NCBI GenBank assembly: GCA_032622095.1
Contig: CP136063.1
Location: 115,962,723 to 116,026,722 of the forward strand
Reading direction: 5' to 3'
DNA length: 64,000 nucleotides
Source: Siphonodentalium dalli
Taxonomy: Eukaryota; Mollusca; Scaphopoda; Gadilida; Siphonodentaliidae
Made by a program: the position numbers and the translations under genes. Below are positions 33,503-44,467 of this stretch, piece by piece. The notes under the pieces were generated by a model. That model saw only the letters and a program-made list of their open reading frames with translations, was not told the origin of the DNA and made no database searches. Numbering within the stretch: the first letter of the stretch is position 1; the number at the start of each line of letters is the position of its first letter.

Positions 33503-34850
33503 AACTCACCTGAGACAAAGTCTCTGGTGGAGCTAGAGTCATCACTCCTCGTCCATCGTACCATCCGTCTATTCATCCGTCCGTCATGTCGTCCGTCCGT
33601 CCGTCCATCAACAATTCTTTAAACGTCTTCTTCTTCGGAACCATAAGACCAAATGGGTTTATATTTGGTGTGGATGTTCCCTAGGTGACTCACATTCAGA
33701 TTTTTCAAATGAGGTCACTTGGTCAAATAGTTGCGAAAGCAGGGCCATAACTCTATTCCTCCATAGTAATTCCTAGAATGACTTCTCAAGAACCATTGGG
33801 CCGATTTAGCTTATATTTGGTATGGAGGGTCCTTGGGTGACTGGGGTTCAGATTTGTTCAAATGGGGTCACTGGGTCAAATAGCGGCAGAGCCAGGGACA
33901 TAACTCTTAAAAAAAAAAATATTTTAATTGAGATTAATTTCTTGCTCAATTTAAAAAACAATAACACCATTATAACATCCACCAAGGTGACTCAACCAAA
34001 TTTGGTTTAAATTAGTCTAAAATCAAGAACATGCAAACAGCAGATACTCAGTCTATGAGATATGAGGAAGGTGCCTGCAATCACAGACTGTTTACTTAAC
34101 ACCATATAGAAGTCACATTGATTATAAAGTAATAAATGAAATGGCAGTGTTAACAAAGTCTGATTGGAATGACAGCTCCTTTGATTAATACCCTAAAATT
34201 ATCTGCCTGTTAGAGAGTTTGTATATAACAAACTCCCAAGGCCAAGTGTGAATGATGAATCTGACAGTTGGGCCAGTAAAACTAATTACCTGTTTTCTCA
34301 TGGGAAACTGGATGAGAAAGAAGGAGGCATTTTTCTTAGCTTACCTGATGAAGAATTGAGACATATTTTGTGTGGATGGTCCCTAGGTGGCTGGGATTCA
34401 ATTCTGTTCAAATGGGGGCCACATGGTCAATAAAGTGGCATAGCTAGGGACCTAACTCTTTCCATCCATAGTAATTCTTAAAACATCTTCTCAAGAATGA
34501 TCGGGGCTATTTAGCTTATAATTGGTATGGAAGGTCCTTGGGTGACTGGGATAGAGATTTGTTAAAATGAGGTCACCTGGTCAAATAAAGGCAGATCCAG
34601 GGACATAACTTGTCCATCCATTGTAATTCTTAAAATGTCTTCCCATCAAGAACCATCAGGCCTATTCAGCTTATATTTGGTATGGGGCGACTAGCATTCA
34701 GATTTGATTCAGAATTGGATCACTGGGTCAAATAGGTTTGTATGTGGATTTGACCAGTACTAACTCTTATGGTCTTCTGAGTCCCAGTCTTCTCAGTCTT
34801 TACAGTCTTTACAGTCTGGTGAATGTCTCCACAGTCATTGACTGTCTTGT
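33503..34850 (+). repeat. R1 hairpin repeat (copy 3)
   Basis: The left hairpin is at 33503-33534 (one arm AACTCACCTGAGAC, the other GTCTCTGGTGGAGCT). GTCCGTC runs follow at about 33540-33608, then modules with GACTGGGGTTCAGATTTGTTC and CAGGGACATAACTCTT. The right end is ACAGTCATTGACTGTCTTG at 34831-34849. The left flank is GATTTTT and the right flank TTTAAAAATAGG, again a T-tract. Confidence 0.75.
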
Positions 34851-34934
34851 TTAAAAATAGGTCGAGTAATTTCAGAAAAAATTTCTCCAAAATAAATACT
34901 CAGCAAAAATTGGTAATTTTCCAAGTGCGGCCGG

Positions 34935-35837
34935 CAGACCTGTTTAATCTCCCGGATCGTGCGGGAGACTACCGGTTTGAGGCCTCATCTCCCGCGCTCT
35001 CGGATTAAGCTTGTAATCTCACGGTTTCAATCAAATCAACAACAACAACACAAAATTTAATGTCAAAATTCTCAGAACGCGGAAGTGTTTTCAATTGAAA
35101 CCACGTATGAACGAGATTTGCCGAGATCAGGTGTGCTCCATTGATAACCGGAGTAGACACCGTGGCCTGCCTCTGGTGTTTATTACACTGCATCTTTGTC
35201 GCGACTGATGGCTCGCACTCTTTCAAAAGAAATTAATTGAATGTATGGCAGTTTGTTTTCTTTGGGGATCAATAATTACTATAAGCACCCAAGCATGGCG
35301 TGTTAGTAAATAAATGCACATGCTATATATACTGGGGTTGGGTTTATTTCTATAATAAATCATTCTAGTTTACTAGTTCTTGTGTTAAATTTAGAAATGT
35401 CTGGTGTTTTAATTCGGCGAAACACTGCCGAAATGACAGTGACAAAGTTGTTGATAGTCCATCGAAATGACGCCGATATGACTCCAAGTATAGGGATTCG
35501 TAGGCCGAAGAATTTTCTTGGTTTTAAATGTTATAACGCTAGACATTGATATCACTAATGAAATAATTATCAACAAAAAAATATTCAATTTTTTTTATTT
35601 GAATAAATACATTCAAATGTGATCAGAAATATGCATTTACATTAATTCATCCTTTGAAAAGTGAAGATTAATTACATATAACTACTTTTAAAATCACTAC
35701 CCACCATTTTTCAAAGGAAAAAATAGTGAAAATGTGACTTTTTAGCTGCAATTTGTAATCTCCCTGACAAGACCCAAATCTCCCTGACTGAAGGGGCAGA
35801 ATCTCACTGGCAGATTTTTAGGCATTAAACAGGTCTG
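34935..35837. mobile_element. hAT-type element H1, copy 2 (non-autonomous)
   Basis: 903 bp with ends CAGACCTGTTTAATCTCCCG and GGCATTAAACAGGTCTG and perfect 8-bp duplications GCGGCCGG at 34927-34934 and 35838-35845. The subterminal segment TCGTGCGGGAGA matches copy 1, while interiors differ, so the two copies are different deletion derivatives of one family. Confidence 0.85.
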
Positions 35838-35845
35838 GCGGCCGG

Positions 35846-36247
35846 TAGTTAAATGTTAAATATATCAATTTTGCTGCAGATATTTGCATGGAAATCCCCA
35901 TTCAAAATTGGTCACTTGACCTCCCCCTTAATAATACTAAAATGTTCATACTTTGGACCATGAATCAGCTATTCAGAATGAATTTTATCTTTCCATTTCC
36001 AGCTCAGTATACTGCCCTTAATTTACCTCATCATGTTCTTGGCATGACTCAATAATGCCGCCACCCAAGTTAAACTTTAGAAAAACATACCTTATTTTGT
36101 TTTAAGAATATAAACTTTCCAACGATACCTCATCAAGTTCGCTGAGATAATATCCTAATATCCTGGGTTAAAATTTACAAATTCAGGGTTCATTTTGGAA
36201 ATTTGGATTGGCAAATATAGTGACAGTAATAATAAATCGCATATATA
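35846..36247. other. Intron sequence
   Basis: No supported feature; AT-rich. Confidence 0.4.
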
Positions 36248-37404
36248 GATAGAACGACACAAGTGTGTGAACATGATAACGTTATTGCACGAGTTTGTTC
36301 TGACGCAATGGTAAAATGAGAACTGGAGGTTCGAATTTTACCTCACGGCATGACAAACTAGAATGCACTCAGAGAGATGCCAACGTGCGCAAAAATGTAA
36401 TAAACAATAATTTAAAAAATAATTTTACTGTATTTTACTTAATTTATTTAATTTAATTTAATGTTAGCAAAAAAAGACAGTTCTCATTTCATCACAGATA
36501 AAAGGCAAATTACTATATTAATCATTTAAGTAATTAAAACCAATTCCATGTTGCCGAAAGGATGAGACTTTAATATCGATTACATTTTTTTCAGCGGCAT
36601 ATTTTCATTTTCATTTTCCGATAGTCAAAGTTGACCAAAGGAGCAATTATAAGAAATAATTAATACTATTTGTGTAAATATTGATAGCAGCCAATATGCA
36701 ACAATAAATATCAATAATTAATCAATAATTAATCAATAACGATCATTTTATGTAATAATAAACTCTTCAAACGGTGTTTGTGTCAACAAATGCGTTTTGT
36801 TTTGTGTTACGTCATTCGTCATATTTGACCCGGAACTCGGCTGAAGGTTGAATAGCCTATTGCGTCGAATTACGAAATCGCATTTTGAATATCCCTCTTT
36901 TCCCGCACGATAAAAAGAGGTCTTCGCACGAACCAAAAATGATAAAACTTCCCAATTATAAGTAAAAATACCCAAATGAAGGAGTCTATGTAAGTCCCGA
37001 AGGAGTCTATAGACTCTTTGATGTAGAGTTCTGATGGAGAAAATGTAGGTCGATCTATTTTTGTCATAACTCTGACGTATTTTGACCTGGGAGAAAAAAT
37101 CGAAATCGAGGCTCACTACGAGCATGCCAGTTTTAAATATAGAAACAGGGAATCCCGACAAATGGCGATATCGGCAACAAACAAATAATCGAAAACAACA
37201 CATAAAATAAACATAGCAAAAACGCGGCACAGTGAAAATGTCAGAACGCCACAAGGTTTTACGTCGTTTTTGGTGACGTCATGGAGTGAAACGGAGTAGG
37301 GTGACACCAACGTACGAATCTGTCTGATCGCCATACTGTTGCGCGAGCGCACGTAATGAGTGCAATAACGTTAACATGTTCACAAAACTGTGTTGTTCTA
37401 TGTT
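36248..37404. mobile_element. Candidate DNA transposon with 42-bp imperfect inverted ends
   Basis: ATAGAACGACACAAGTG with TGTGAACATGATAACGTTATTG at the left is matched in inverse by CAATAACGTTAACATGTTCAC and TGTGTTGTTCTAT at the right. The interior has a 168-codon minus frame without recognisable motifs. No convincing target duplication was found, so the superfamily is unassigned. Confidence 0.5.
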
Positions 37405-37865
37405 TATTGCACACTCTGAAGATTGTAGCTTGTACTATACTAAAATTTAGGTCTATATTGTTTATTTAATTGTACAAACATGTGCTTAGTGTAGACTATA
37501 CCTAATAATTTAGTGAAGAAATTGTCTGCTACGGATGACGTCGCCAATGACGTTGTTGACGTAATCGGTTTGTATTGTTCAAGAACAATACACAATTGTT
37601 TATTGAACGTTTTGTAATCTTCTGTATTTTGCTGTATTTCGCACAAATAAGCCATTGAGTGTGCAATAAAATCATGAATCGTCTAGATTGGATAGATCAT
37701 CTCACTCGTGCCTTCAGATTATAGAGGGGTGACAATACATTTTGATCCCACAGCAATAAATAATGAAATAAATTAAATTAAGATATCAAATTTTAAACGT
37801 CACTATATAACAAGGAACGAATAAAACAAGAAAGCAATAAATACATTCATCATTAAGTTGAAGGG

Positions 37866-38100
37866 TTTTAAACTCTGCCTTTGCACTTCACCATCATGAA
37901 GTCATCGAATGTGCTGTCCTTGAGTTGGCATCTGTCTGGTCTGTACATCTTTCCGGCTACGCTGAAGAGTCGTTCAACTGGGGCTGAAGATGCTGGAATA
38001 GTTAAGCTGCTGGGCTAGCCTGGCTAATTTTGGATACTCAGTGTGATGTACATCCCAATACTTTAGATGGTGAGAATCGATCTGCTGGAAGGGCTCTTTC
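37866..38100 (-). pseudogene. hAT transposase C-terminal remnant
   Basis: The minus frame reads YWDVHHTEYPKLARLAQQL, then after a one-base shift IPASSAPVERLFSVAGKMY and KDSTFDDFMMVKCK. The sequence P.LA..A...L.IPASSAPVER.FS.AG is the hallmark of the hAT C-terminal dimerisation domain. Only about 65 residues remain with at least one frameshift. Ends and duplications were not found, so linkage to the H1 or H2 elements nearby is unproven. It could also belong to a domesticated-type gene, but the frameshift argues for a relic. Confidence 0.75.
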
Positions 38101-38127
38101 ATGAAGTATTTGAATTCTGTCGCGTTG

Positions 38128-38840
38128 GCCACTGGCCACAAAAATTTTCATTTGGCCAGAGACAGAAATATAATTAAAAAAGCGCTGAATAGAACAACAA
38201 AGTTAGACGACGGAATATCGCCAGTTTTTGGACACGTGGGTTTCGTACTTCAGATATATCATATAATGACAACCCAAATTTATTCTGTAAGGAGAGTGTT
38301 GATTGAATGGAGTTGGTTGTACAAAAGCGAATACTAATCGTCAAAAACCTTAATTTCTGGACTGGTTATATCTTAAGGATTATTATTTTGATGATTAGGT
38401 GGTATGTAAGATGAAATACGTAAATGCATTGTCCTATATTTGATATACAAGCGATGTCAGTTACACAATGTGTCGTACTCCCGCATTATAACAACAACTG
38501 TCTTCACACCATAAAGGTGCATTATTAATACGTAAAACAGTAGGTATTCAACAACTCATGATAATAAGCAAAAGAACTGTTGTTTCATTTCGGCAAAAAT
38601 AGCAATGACAACTAACACCCCATTACTTGATTAGTTGGTGAACATGATGTCAATGATGCGATTTTGAGTCAGAGAGTATTATATTTAAAAAATATAATTT
38701 AGTCATCAATTGTGAGGACAGAAAATGAGGATTTAATTTGCCAAAAAAAAAATTATTTGCCAAAAAAACATTTGACCAATTTTGTTTTTATTTGGCCACT
38801 AAAAATTTCATTTGGCCAGAAGAATTTTCGATCCAGTGTG
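38128..38840. mobile_element. Candidate short element with CACTGG ends
   Basis: The left end CACTGGCCACAAAAATTTTC and right end GAATTTTCGATCCAGTG are imperfectly inverted. CATTTGGCCAGA recurs at both ends, and TTTGGCCA several times near the right end. No target duplication was confirmed. Confidence 0.35.
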
Positions 38841-39040
38841 AACACAGTCTCACAGCTGTCATAATCTTAAATTGAATGCAGCCGATACACAAAGCCTATT
38901 TCTCTTAGGCCAGACAGTGTATGTAAAAAGTGTCATACAGGCATCATAATACACTGTCCTCTTTATAACATTCAACAGATTTTAATATATAAAACAATGG
39001 AGCAAATTAAAAACTAAAATTTATGAAACTTGACGCGAAC

Positions 39041-39622
39041 GCAGTCTGGGCTAGACAAGGTTGGCACAGGTTCGAATCCCAACATGACTTGATCTGAGTT
39101 GAGGGACATATCAATGTGCCATTCCATTTTGATCAGAATTGAGAATTTGTTCACGCTCACTGAAGTAAGCACATCTGAAGCAATGGAAATCATACTGAGT
39201 CTGTGCCTCCATAATTATGTTATATAAATACAGCAGTACCAGTGGTCGTTTTGTCTCAAATACAATTTTGAAGGAAGTGCATAGTTCTGTTCCAATACAA
39301 TGGTAGATCCGTTCTGTGTCAATATTCGAACCAATGTTCAGACGGATACGCTTCCAACTCTCAGGGAAAGGGCATCCTTTGTAAGGATGTCCCCCAAATC
39401 TGAGGCAGTTACGTTGTGGGCAAGATCAATGTTGTTTGGGCTTCACTAGGTTGGCACTGGTTCAAACCCATACATGGGGGTGAAAATCAGTGACGGGTGA
39501 AAATCGGTGGCAATTTTCAAGCTTGGTCTCATTTGAAGGACATCTCGCCATTCTGATCGATACATGGCCATGCTCACTGAAGCAAGCAATTTTGAAGCAA
39601 TGAACACTTATACTGAGTCTGT
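39041..39622 (+). repeat. Two diverged SINE-like copies
   Basis: Copies at about 39041-39205 and 39416-39622 share GGTTGGCAC.GGTTC.AA.CC, which contains a pol III B-box-like GGTTCGAATCC (39069-39079), and a tail with GCTCACTGAAG.AAGCA and ATACTGAGTCTGT. The A-box is not clear. They are likely fragments of a tRNA-derived SINE, not tRNA genes. Confidence 0.45.
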
Positions 39623-39942
39623 AATTAAATCGATAAATTATATCGATACATGTAATAATGCCCTTCGTCAGGAAAGAGTATTATTATACCACCATGACCA
39701 AAGGAAATGATGGGCATACTGGATTATATGAGTCCGATCGTTCAACAATTTTTTCAACATACAAATATTTAGCATTGCCCACTCTCTAAACTGAGTGCCA
39801 GGGGCATATGCCACCCTTGACCCTTGCACTTGTTAAAGTAAGCACTTTGATGTTTGTTTGAAGAAGACTAATAAATATGCAGAATTCGGTACATTCAAGT
39901 ACAGTAGTGTGAATAATTCTCTAATGGAATACTTATTTGCAG

Positions 39943-40117
39943 GCTATTGGAAAGGTAGCTTTTGCCGATTTGGAGGTCAACCCACATGAAGCAAGGAGAT
40001 ATGCAGTTCTTCTCTCTGATCTCATGGCTAAATTTTATGGACAAGAACATGAAAGGGGCATCAAACTCGCAAAGTTGCTAGAATGGACTCCACTCCTGCA
40101 GTTTGTTACCACATCAT
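39943..40117 (+). CDS. RNF213: RNF213-like exon d
   Basis: Acceptor ACTTATTTGCAG, donor GTGAGC, 175 bases, phase 0 in and phase 1 out. It encodes AIGKVAFADLEVNPHEARRY through KFYGQEHERGIKLAKLLEWT to QFVTTS. The end corresponds to the human RNF213 arm segment HLLTLADVKHVFRLC that precedes the SGTI block. The open frame runs past the donor into intron, so the boundary rests on the GTGAGC donor and on phase fit with exon e. Confidence 0.75.
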
Positions 40118-40249
40118 GTGAGCCTGTTACAATTAATGTATTTTCAATACAAGCCCATGTTTCGCTTAGCTACTGCAACTGAACCCACATCTCTGATGTG
40201 AATTATTGTTTTCTTGCATAATTACTATGTTGTTCATTAAAACAAAAAA

Positions 40250-41029
40250 GTGGAAGTAAACTGTTTTGCATCAGTCCGTCCATGCGTCTGAATGTGTGTG
40301 GGGTGGCTGCACATTTGAGCCTTATGTGGTCAGGGGAAGAGACTAAGAGAAAAGAAAGTTTGACATGATTGACCACCTAATGTCAAAATAAACTACCACC
40401 TACTGCCCATTATTTTGTACAATTTAGGAGTTAAGTGGTAGTCTTTAAGTGGTCAAACCTGTCAAAAACAACAAAAGACTTAAAAGACCATGTATGGTGT
40501 GTGTCCTTCTGTTGTCTGTTCAGGTCATAACTAAAAAAGTAGTGCTCGGATCTCAATGAAATGTGGTACAGATATTCAATACTCTGAGGACATTCAATCA
40601 TTTTGTTTTGCATTTTCCGTTCTATAATTATTCATCTTTGTTTATCCTGAAATGATGTTTCTTGTCCTTCCCAGCAGATATCTCCACCACCAGTTGACAA
40701 ATCTTAATAAAATTTTGTATGGATGTTCACTACTATGAGGGCAATCAATTGAGTGGTCAATCGTTTTATTGAGTGTTCAATTGTTTTTTTCTGGTTTTCC
40801 GTTCTAGGTTGTCAGATCTACATGAAATTTATTATCAATGGTCACCACTATGAGGACATTCAATGGTGTGATAAATTTTTTCATTCATGTTTTTGTTCTA
40901 GACTTGTATATCTTTGTTTATATGAAAGTGCTGATTTTTTTGTCCTAAATGTTGATAATATCCACGTTTTCCCTTTTAGAGTTATTCTCCATTGTTTGTT
41001 TTAAACTTGGTTTCCAATCTACCCTTATT
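40250..41029 (+). repeat. Degenerate R12 modules in intron
   Basis: About four imperfect modules carry CATAACTAAAAAAGTAGTGC, GGATCTCAATGAAATGTGGTAC and TCACTA.TATGAGGACATTCAAT, another version of the shared phrase. No terminal hairpin was recognised. Confidence 0.5.
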
Positions 41030-42966
41030 AGCTCAACTTTACTTTGTAAAGTTTGAGCTATTACCATGTTTGGCGTCGGTCCATCTGTCAACAATTTCCT
41101 TTGGGACGCCCTACAGGCCGCATCCCTTATTCGATTTTCACCAAGCCTCATATTAGGGTTCTGCGAATTGGATATTTTGATCGAATCGAATTCACTAAAT
41201 CGAATCGAATATCGAATCGAATATCGAATCGAATTATATCTGTGTGTTGCATTCTCAATTACGTATGTTTTGTCAACAATTAGATTATTTGTGAAACGTT
41301 CTAGGAACTACATGCATGAAGTTCCATCAGAACTTATGTGGCGATAAACCGTCGTTTGATATACTATTAACTTCAATTTATAATTGTCAAGAAAACAAAG
41401 CAGATTAAAACGTCCATGCGGCCATCACAACAATTAATATATTACCACTAAACGGATTATCAAACTAAAATCACACGAAATTTCTACAGTTTGCATGTAC
41501 ATGCAAAATTGCTAATCGGCATTCGGAAACACCCGTTGTTATAAACTTGAAGACGCAACAACAGTCGCAGTGTAGCCTCTTCATGTATTGGTTGATGCTT
41601 CTTGAACAGATGATTCCATAGATGGGTCATTGTCCCAGATGCTTGCGATTTATACACCATGCATGTTGCATTCATCACACGTGCCTGCAGCTTTATCATG
41701 TTTAAAATAAACATGAATGATGGACGACATTTTGTCCATTGTAAAAGAAAACTCCGAAACTGAAAGTCAACTTCAAAAGAGAACAGTGCCAAAATGCACT
41801 TTTCAACACCGGGAACATGTGTTGTTTACATTCTCACCCATATTACATAATGCGGAATCGAATAGACGATGGATAACGCTATCGTTAGCCCAGTCTCATA
41901 GCTATTATAATTTACCGCGTCGTCGGTCCATTGGCTATCCGCTAGCTTTTGCTACCATTTTAAAGCTATATAATTCAGACGTATTTAGTTGTCCTATCGT
42001 GGCTAATTGTTGGCAATAAGAATTATATAAATGTGCATATATACATAATTTTCTGGAATTAAATGCCACAAACAGCTAAGATCGACATGTGTACTTGTCC
42101 TGAAACAGCCTACTTTTCCGTCATAGTATATTCGAAATTTCGAGTTGGCAATTTCGACTCGAATTCGAATCGAATTTGACTTTCGAATCAAATCGAATAT
42201 CGAATATTCACAGGAGCCTACCTCATATGTAGCTTCAGAGCGACCTATAGATGGGAGCTATCCAATTTTTTGAATTTCGATGAAAAACAAGGCCGCCAGC
42301 AGCCATCTTGGATTTCAAATTTGATTCCATTGGCACACCATACAGCCCATATTTATGGCCAGATCATTTTTAAATTTTGCAGACTCGATTGTGATCACCT
42401 GTAGATGGGAGCTATCAAACTTGAATGATTTTCAATATGAAAAACATGGACGCCTGCAGCCATCTTGGATTTTAAACTTTTTATGACTAAATCCTTTGGC
42501 ACATCCTACAGACCACATCTCTCATCCGATCATCACTCTTCATATGGATCTTCGGGGGTGACCTCTAGATTGGAGCCTCCCATTTTGAACGAAATTTGTT
42601 GAAAAACATGGCCGCCAGTGGCCATCTTGGAATTTACTCTTTTTATGACTAAATCCTTTGGCACACCCTACAGGCCACAACTCTCATCCGATCGTCACAA
42701 AACTTCATATGGATCTTTGGGGTGACCTCTAGATGGGACCGTAATTTGTTAAAAAACATGGCCGCCAGTGTCCATCTTGGAATTTTCTCTTTGTATGACT
42801 AAATCATTTGGCGCACAAACAGACCACATCCCTCATCCAATCATCACTTCAAATGGATTTTCGGGGTGACCTCTAGTTTACTTTCCTCCTTCTTTGTTAT
42901 TCGATTCATTGCTCAGCAAAAAAACTCCCTCCCAAGTTGAGCTTCTGTGTCATTAACACTTTCATT
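41030..42966 (+). repeat. R2 hairpin repeat (copy 3), interrupted by a hAT
   Basis: The left hairpin (41030-41059) pairs AGCTCAACTTTAC with GTAAAGTTTGAGCT. Modules of about 165 bp contain GGCCGCCAG..GCCATCTTGGA and ACCTCTAGATGGGA. The right end is GTTGAGCTTCTGTGTCATTA plus ACACTTTCATT. Element H2 (41154-42220) interrupts the first module. Confidence 0.75.
41154..42220. mobile_element. hAT-type element H2 (non-autonomous)
   Basis: 1067 bp with ends TAGGGTTCTGCGAAT and ATTCACAGGAGCCTA (12 of 15 positions inverted-identical) and perfect 8-bp duplications CCTCATAT at 41146-41153 and 42221-42228. Both subterminal regions are packed with TCGAATCGAATAT-type repeats. No transposase is inside. It sits inside the R2 copy, so R2 is older. 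Confidence 0.85.
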
Positions 42967-43030
42967 TCAATTTGCCACTGAAGGGGTTCACCAGCACCCA
43001 TTGTGCAACCTCTTATTCTTTGTTTTCCAG

Positions 43031-43385
43031 GTAAGGATTCGCCCATTGAAAAGGAATTTAGTGATGAATGTCGACTGAGTCTCACCTGTATCAAATCACA
43101 GCTTGAGAGTGAAGCAGTCAACCTAATATCAGGGACAATAACAGTTTCATCATTGAGAGCAATTCAGCATAAAGCCGACACCTTTATAAAGATTATTGGG
43201 CACATTGGTGCTAAGAAAGCTGAAATAGCCAAGAAGTTGCTGCCATATCGACTCCAGGAGCTTGATACCATTTTCTCAAGAAAGAAAGACTGCCATATTT
43301 TCATTGATATGTGTCAACAAATCTCAGATGGTAAAAACAAAATTTTGATCCATAACATACTGGGTACAAGCCTAGCTGGAGACAT
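43031..43385 (+). CDS. RNF213: RNF213-like exon e
   Basis: Acceptor TTTGTTTTCCAG, donor GTGAGG, 355 bases, phase 1 in and 2 out. It encodes KDSPIEKEFSDECRLSLTCI, then NLISGTITVSSLRAIQHKAD, then LPYRLQELDTIFSRKKDCHI followed by DMCQQI. This is the most diagnostic exon: the SGTI.V..L..I..K..F motif and the R.EL....K.KR/DC....MC block are shared with human RNF213 (as I recall that sequence), in the same order and spacing. An internal alternative donor at GATGGTAAAA is out of phase with the next exon, so the GTGAGG donor was chosen. Confidence 0.8.
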
Positions 43386-43533
43386 GTGAGGTATATTCTC
43401 CCTGACATGTGCCATTTATCATTCTTTTGTCTGGCCTGATTATCAGATTTTATTATTGATCATATAATTGATTATTTAAGGCACAGAGACTTCCTCAATG
43501 TATTATATGAAAATAAATAAATTTATCCCACAG

Positions 43534-43644
43534 GGTTAGAGTGAAAGACGGCAACTGGAATGCATTTTTAGATACCTGTTTAGAAAAACATAATTATTTA
43601 CTGGAAGCCGATACAATAAATGTAGTAGGAACAGATAGAAATAT
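43534..43644 (+). CDS. RNF213: RNF213-like exon f
   Basis: Acceptor TTTATCCCACAG, donor GTGAGT, 111 bases, phase 2 in and 2 out. It encodes VRVKDGNWNAFLDTCLEKHN through LEADTINVVGTDRN. The 148-base intron upstream is the only short one. If the donor is not used, a stop follows at once (ATG TGA), so skipping this splice would truncate the protein. Confidence 0.65.
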
Positions 43645-44360
43645 GTGAGTGACAATTTTTTGAGGCACAATAACCGCATAGAGATGTAGGTCAAATCGAG
43701 TGTTTATTAAAAAGAAAAAAAAGGGGAGGTAGGGAGGGTTTTCTAAATTAGCAACCAGCTTCACTGGTCAATTTATTGGAAAGAAAGTTAACACAACCGC
43801 TTTGCGCATCCCTTCCGGCAAAAATATAGTTCCCGGGGAAATTATTCCAATTAATTCGCAAACTAAATAGCATTACTGCCAAAATTCCTGTACTTTACTT
43901 TTAATTATGTTTTAATTTTGTCTAAGTACTTCGCAACATCAGTATATAACTTACTTATCCGAAATGGTGAAGTGATCTATGCCAGTGAAAGATCTCGCTA
44001 CCAAGCATGTTTGTGCTTGTACACAATTTTGGTTTAAATTCAATCATCTGGTTAACACTTTGGGATAAAATACGTCGCTCTTACAACTATGTTTTTTAAT
44101 ATGCTACATTATTTTGATCATTAGGTACCAGATCACTTAACTTATTTGTAATCTATTCATTATAGCTGTGACCTGAAAACTTAGTTATTTGAAGGTAATT
44201 ATTATCCATAAGTATGACTTGATAATGAATCCAACCTATTAGAAAAAGCATGTTGAAGTTCTAATTACCAATGATATGAATATAAATTTTCTGATGGTTT
44301 ATCTTTTGGATACACATGTGAAAGGTTTAATCTCGATTTCCAACTTTTTCTCACATGCAG

Positions 44361-44467
44361 ACAATGATAAAACAGCAGTTATGTCTAATGTCGTTGTTAT
44401 CAGTGGCAATGCTGGACTAGTTATGCACATGGGAATCCAGCTGTCTGAAATGGCAGAAATCCGATGA
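44361..44467 (+). CDS. Candidate RNF213-like terminal exon (uncertain)
   Basis: A good acceptor (TTTTTCTCACATGCAG) precedes a frame VMSNVVVISGNAGLVMHMGI then QLSEMAEIR and a TGA stop. An AATAAA lies at 44510-44515. The SN...HMG.QLSEMAEI wording faintly resembles the human RNF213 stretch HLSSQVQEMAGKI just after the region of exons e and f. However, it needs a phase-1 donor while exon f ends in phase 2, and a full RNF213 should not stop here. It could be a short alternative 3' end, a decayed exon with a missing intermediate exon, or chance. Confidence 0.3.

Larger units (their letters stand above)
11972..43644 (+). other. RNF213: RNF213-like gene, six visible exons (partial)
   Basis: Exons 11972-12257, 18634-18723, 32721-32822, 39943-40117, 43031-43385 and 43534-43644 all have AG/GT borders and compatible phases (2/0, 0/0, 0/0, 0/1, 1/2, 2/2), giving about 372 codons. 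The product aligns by recollection with the helical N-terminal arm of human RNF213, a giant AAA+ E3 ubiquitin ligase. The clearest shared stretch is NLISGTITVSSLRAI against DLLSGTILVGQLELI, followed by a YRLQEL..KKDC...DMC block against the human WRREEL..KKEKRC...KMC block. Earlier exons are out of the window, and the AAA+ and RING parts should lie downstream. Introns are 6.4, 14.0, 7.1, 2.9 and 0.15 kb and are filled with transposons. The family match is from memory, not a search. Confidence 0.75.

Noticed and set aside
36748-37254. 168-codon minus-strand frame inside the 36248-37404 element
   Set aside because: No recognisable transposase or other motif, and composition unlike a conserved protein. 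Probably chance.
39069-39469. tRNA genes suggested by GGTTCGAATCC
   Set aside because: No acceptor stem or anticodon arm can be folded; these are better explained as SINE fragments.
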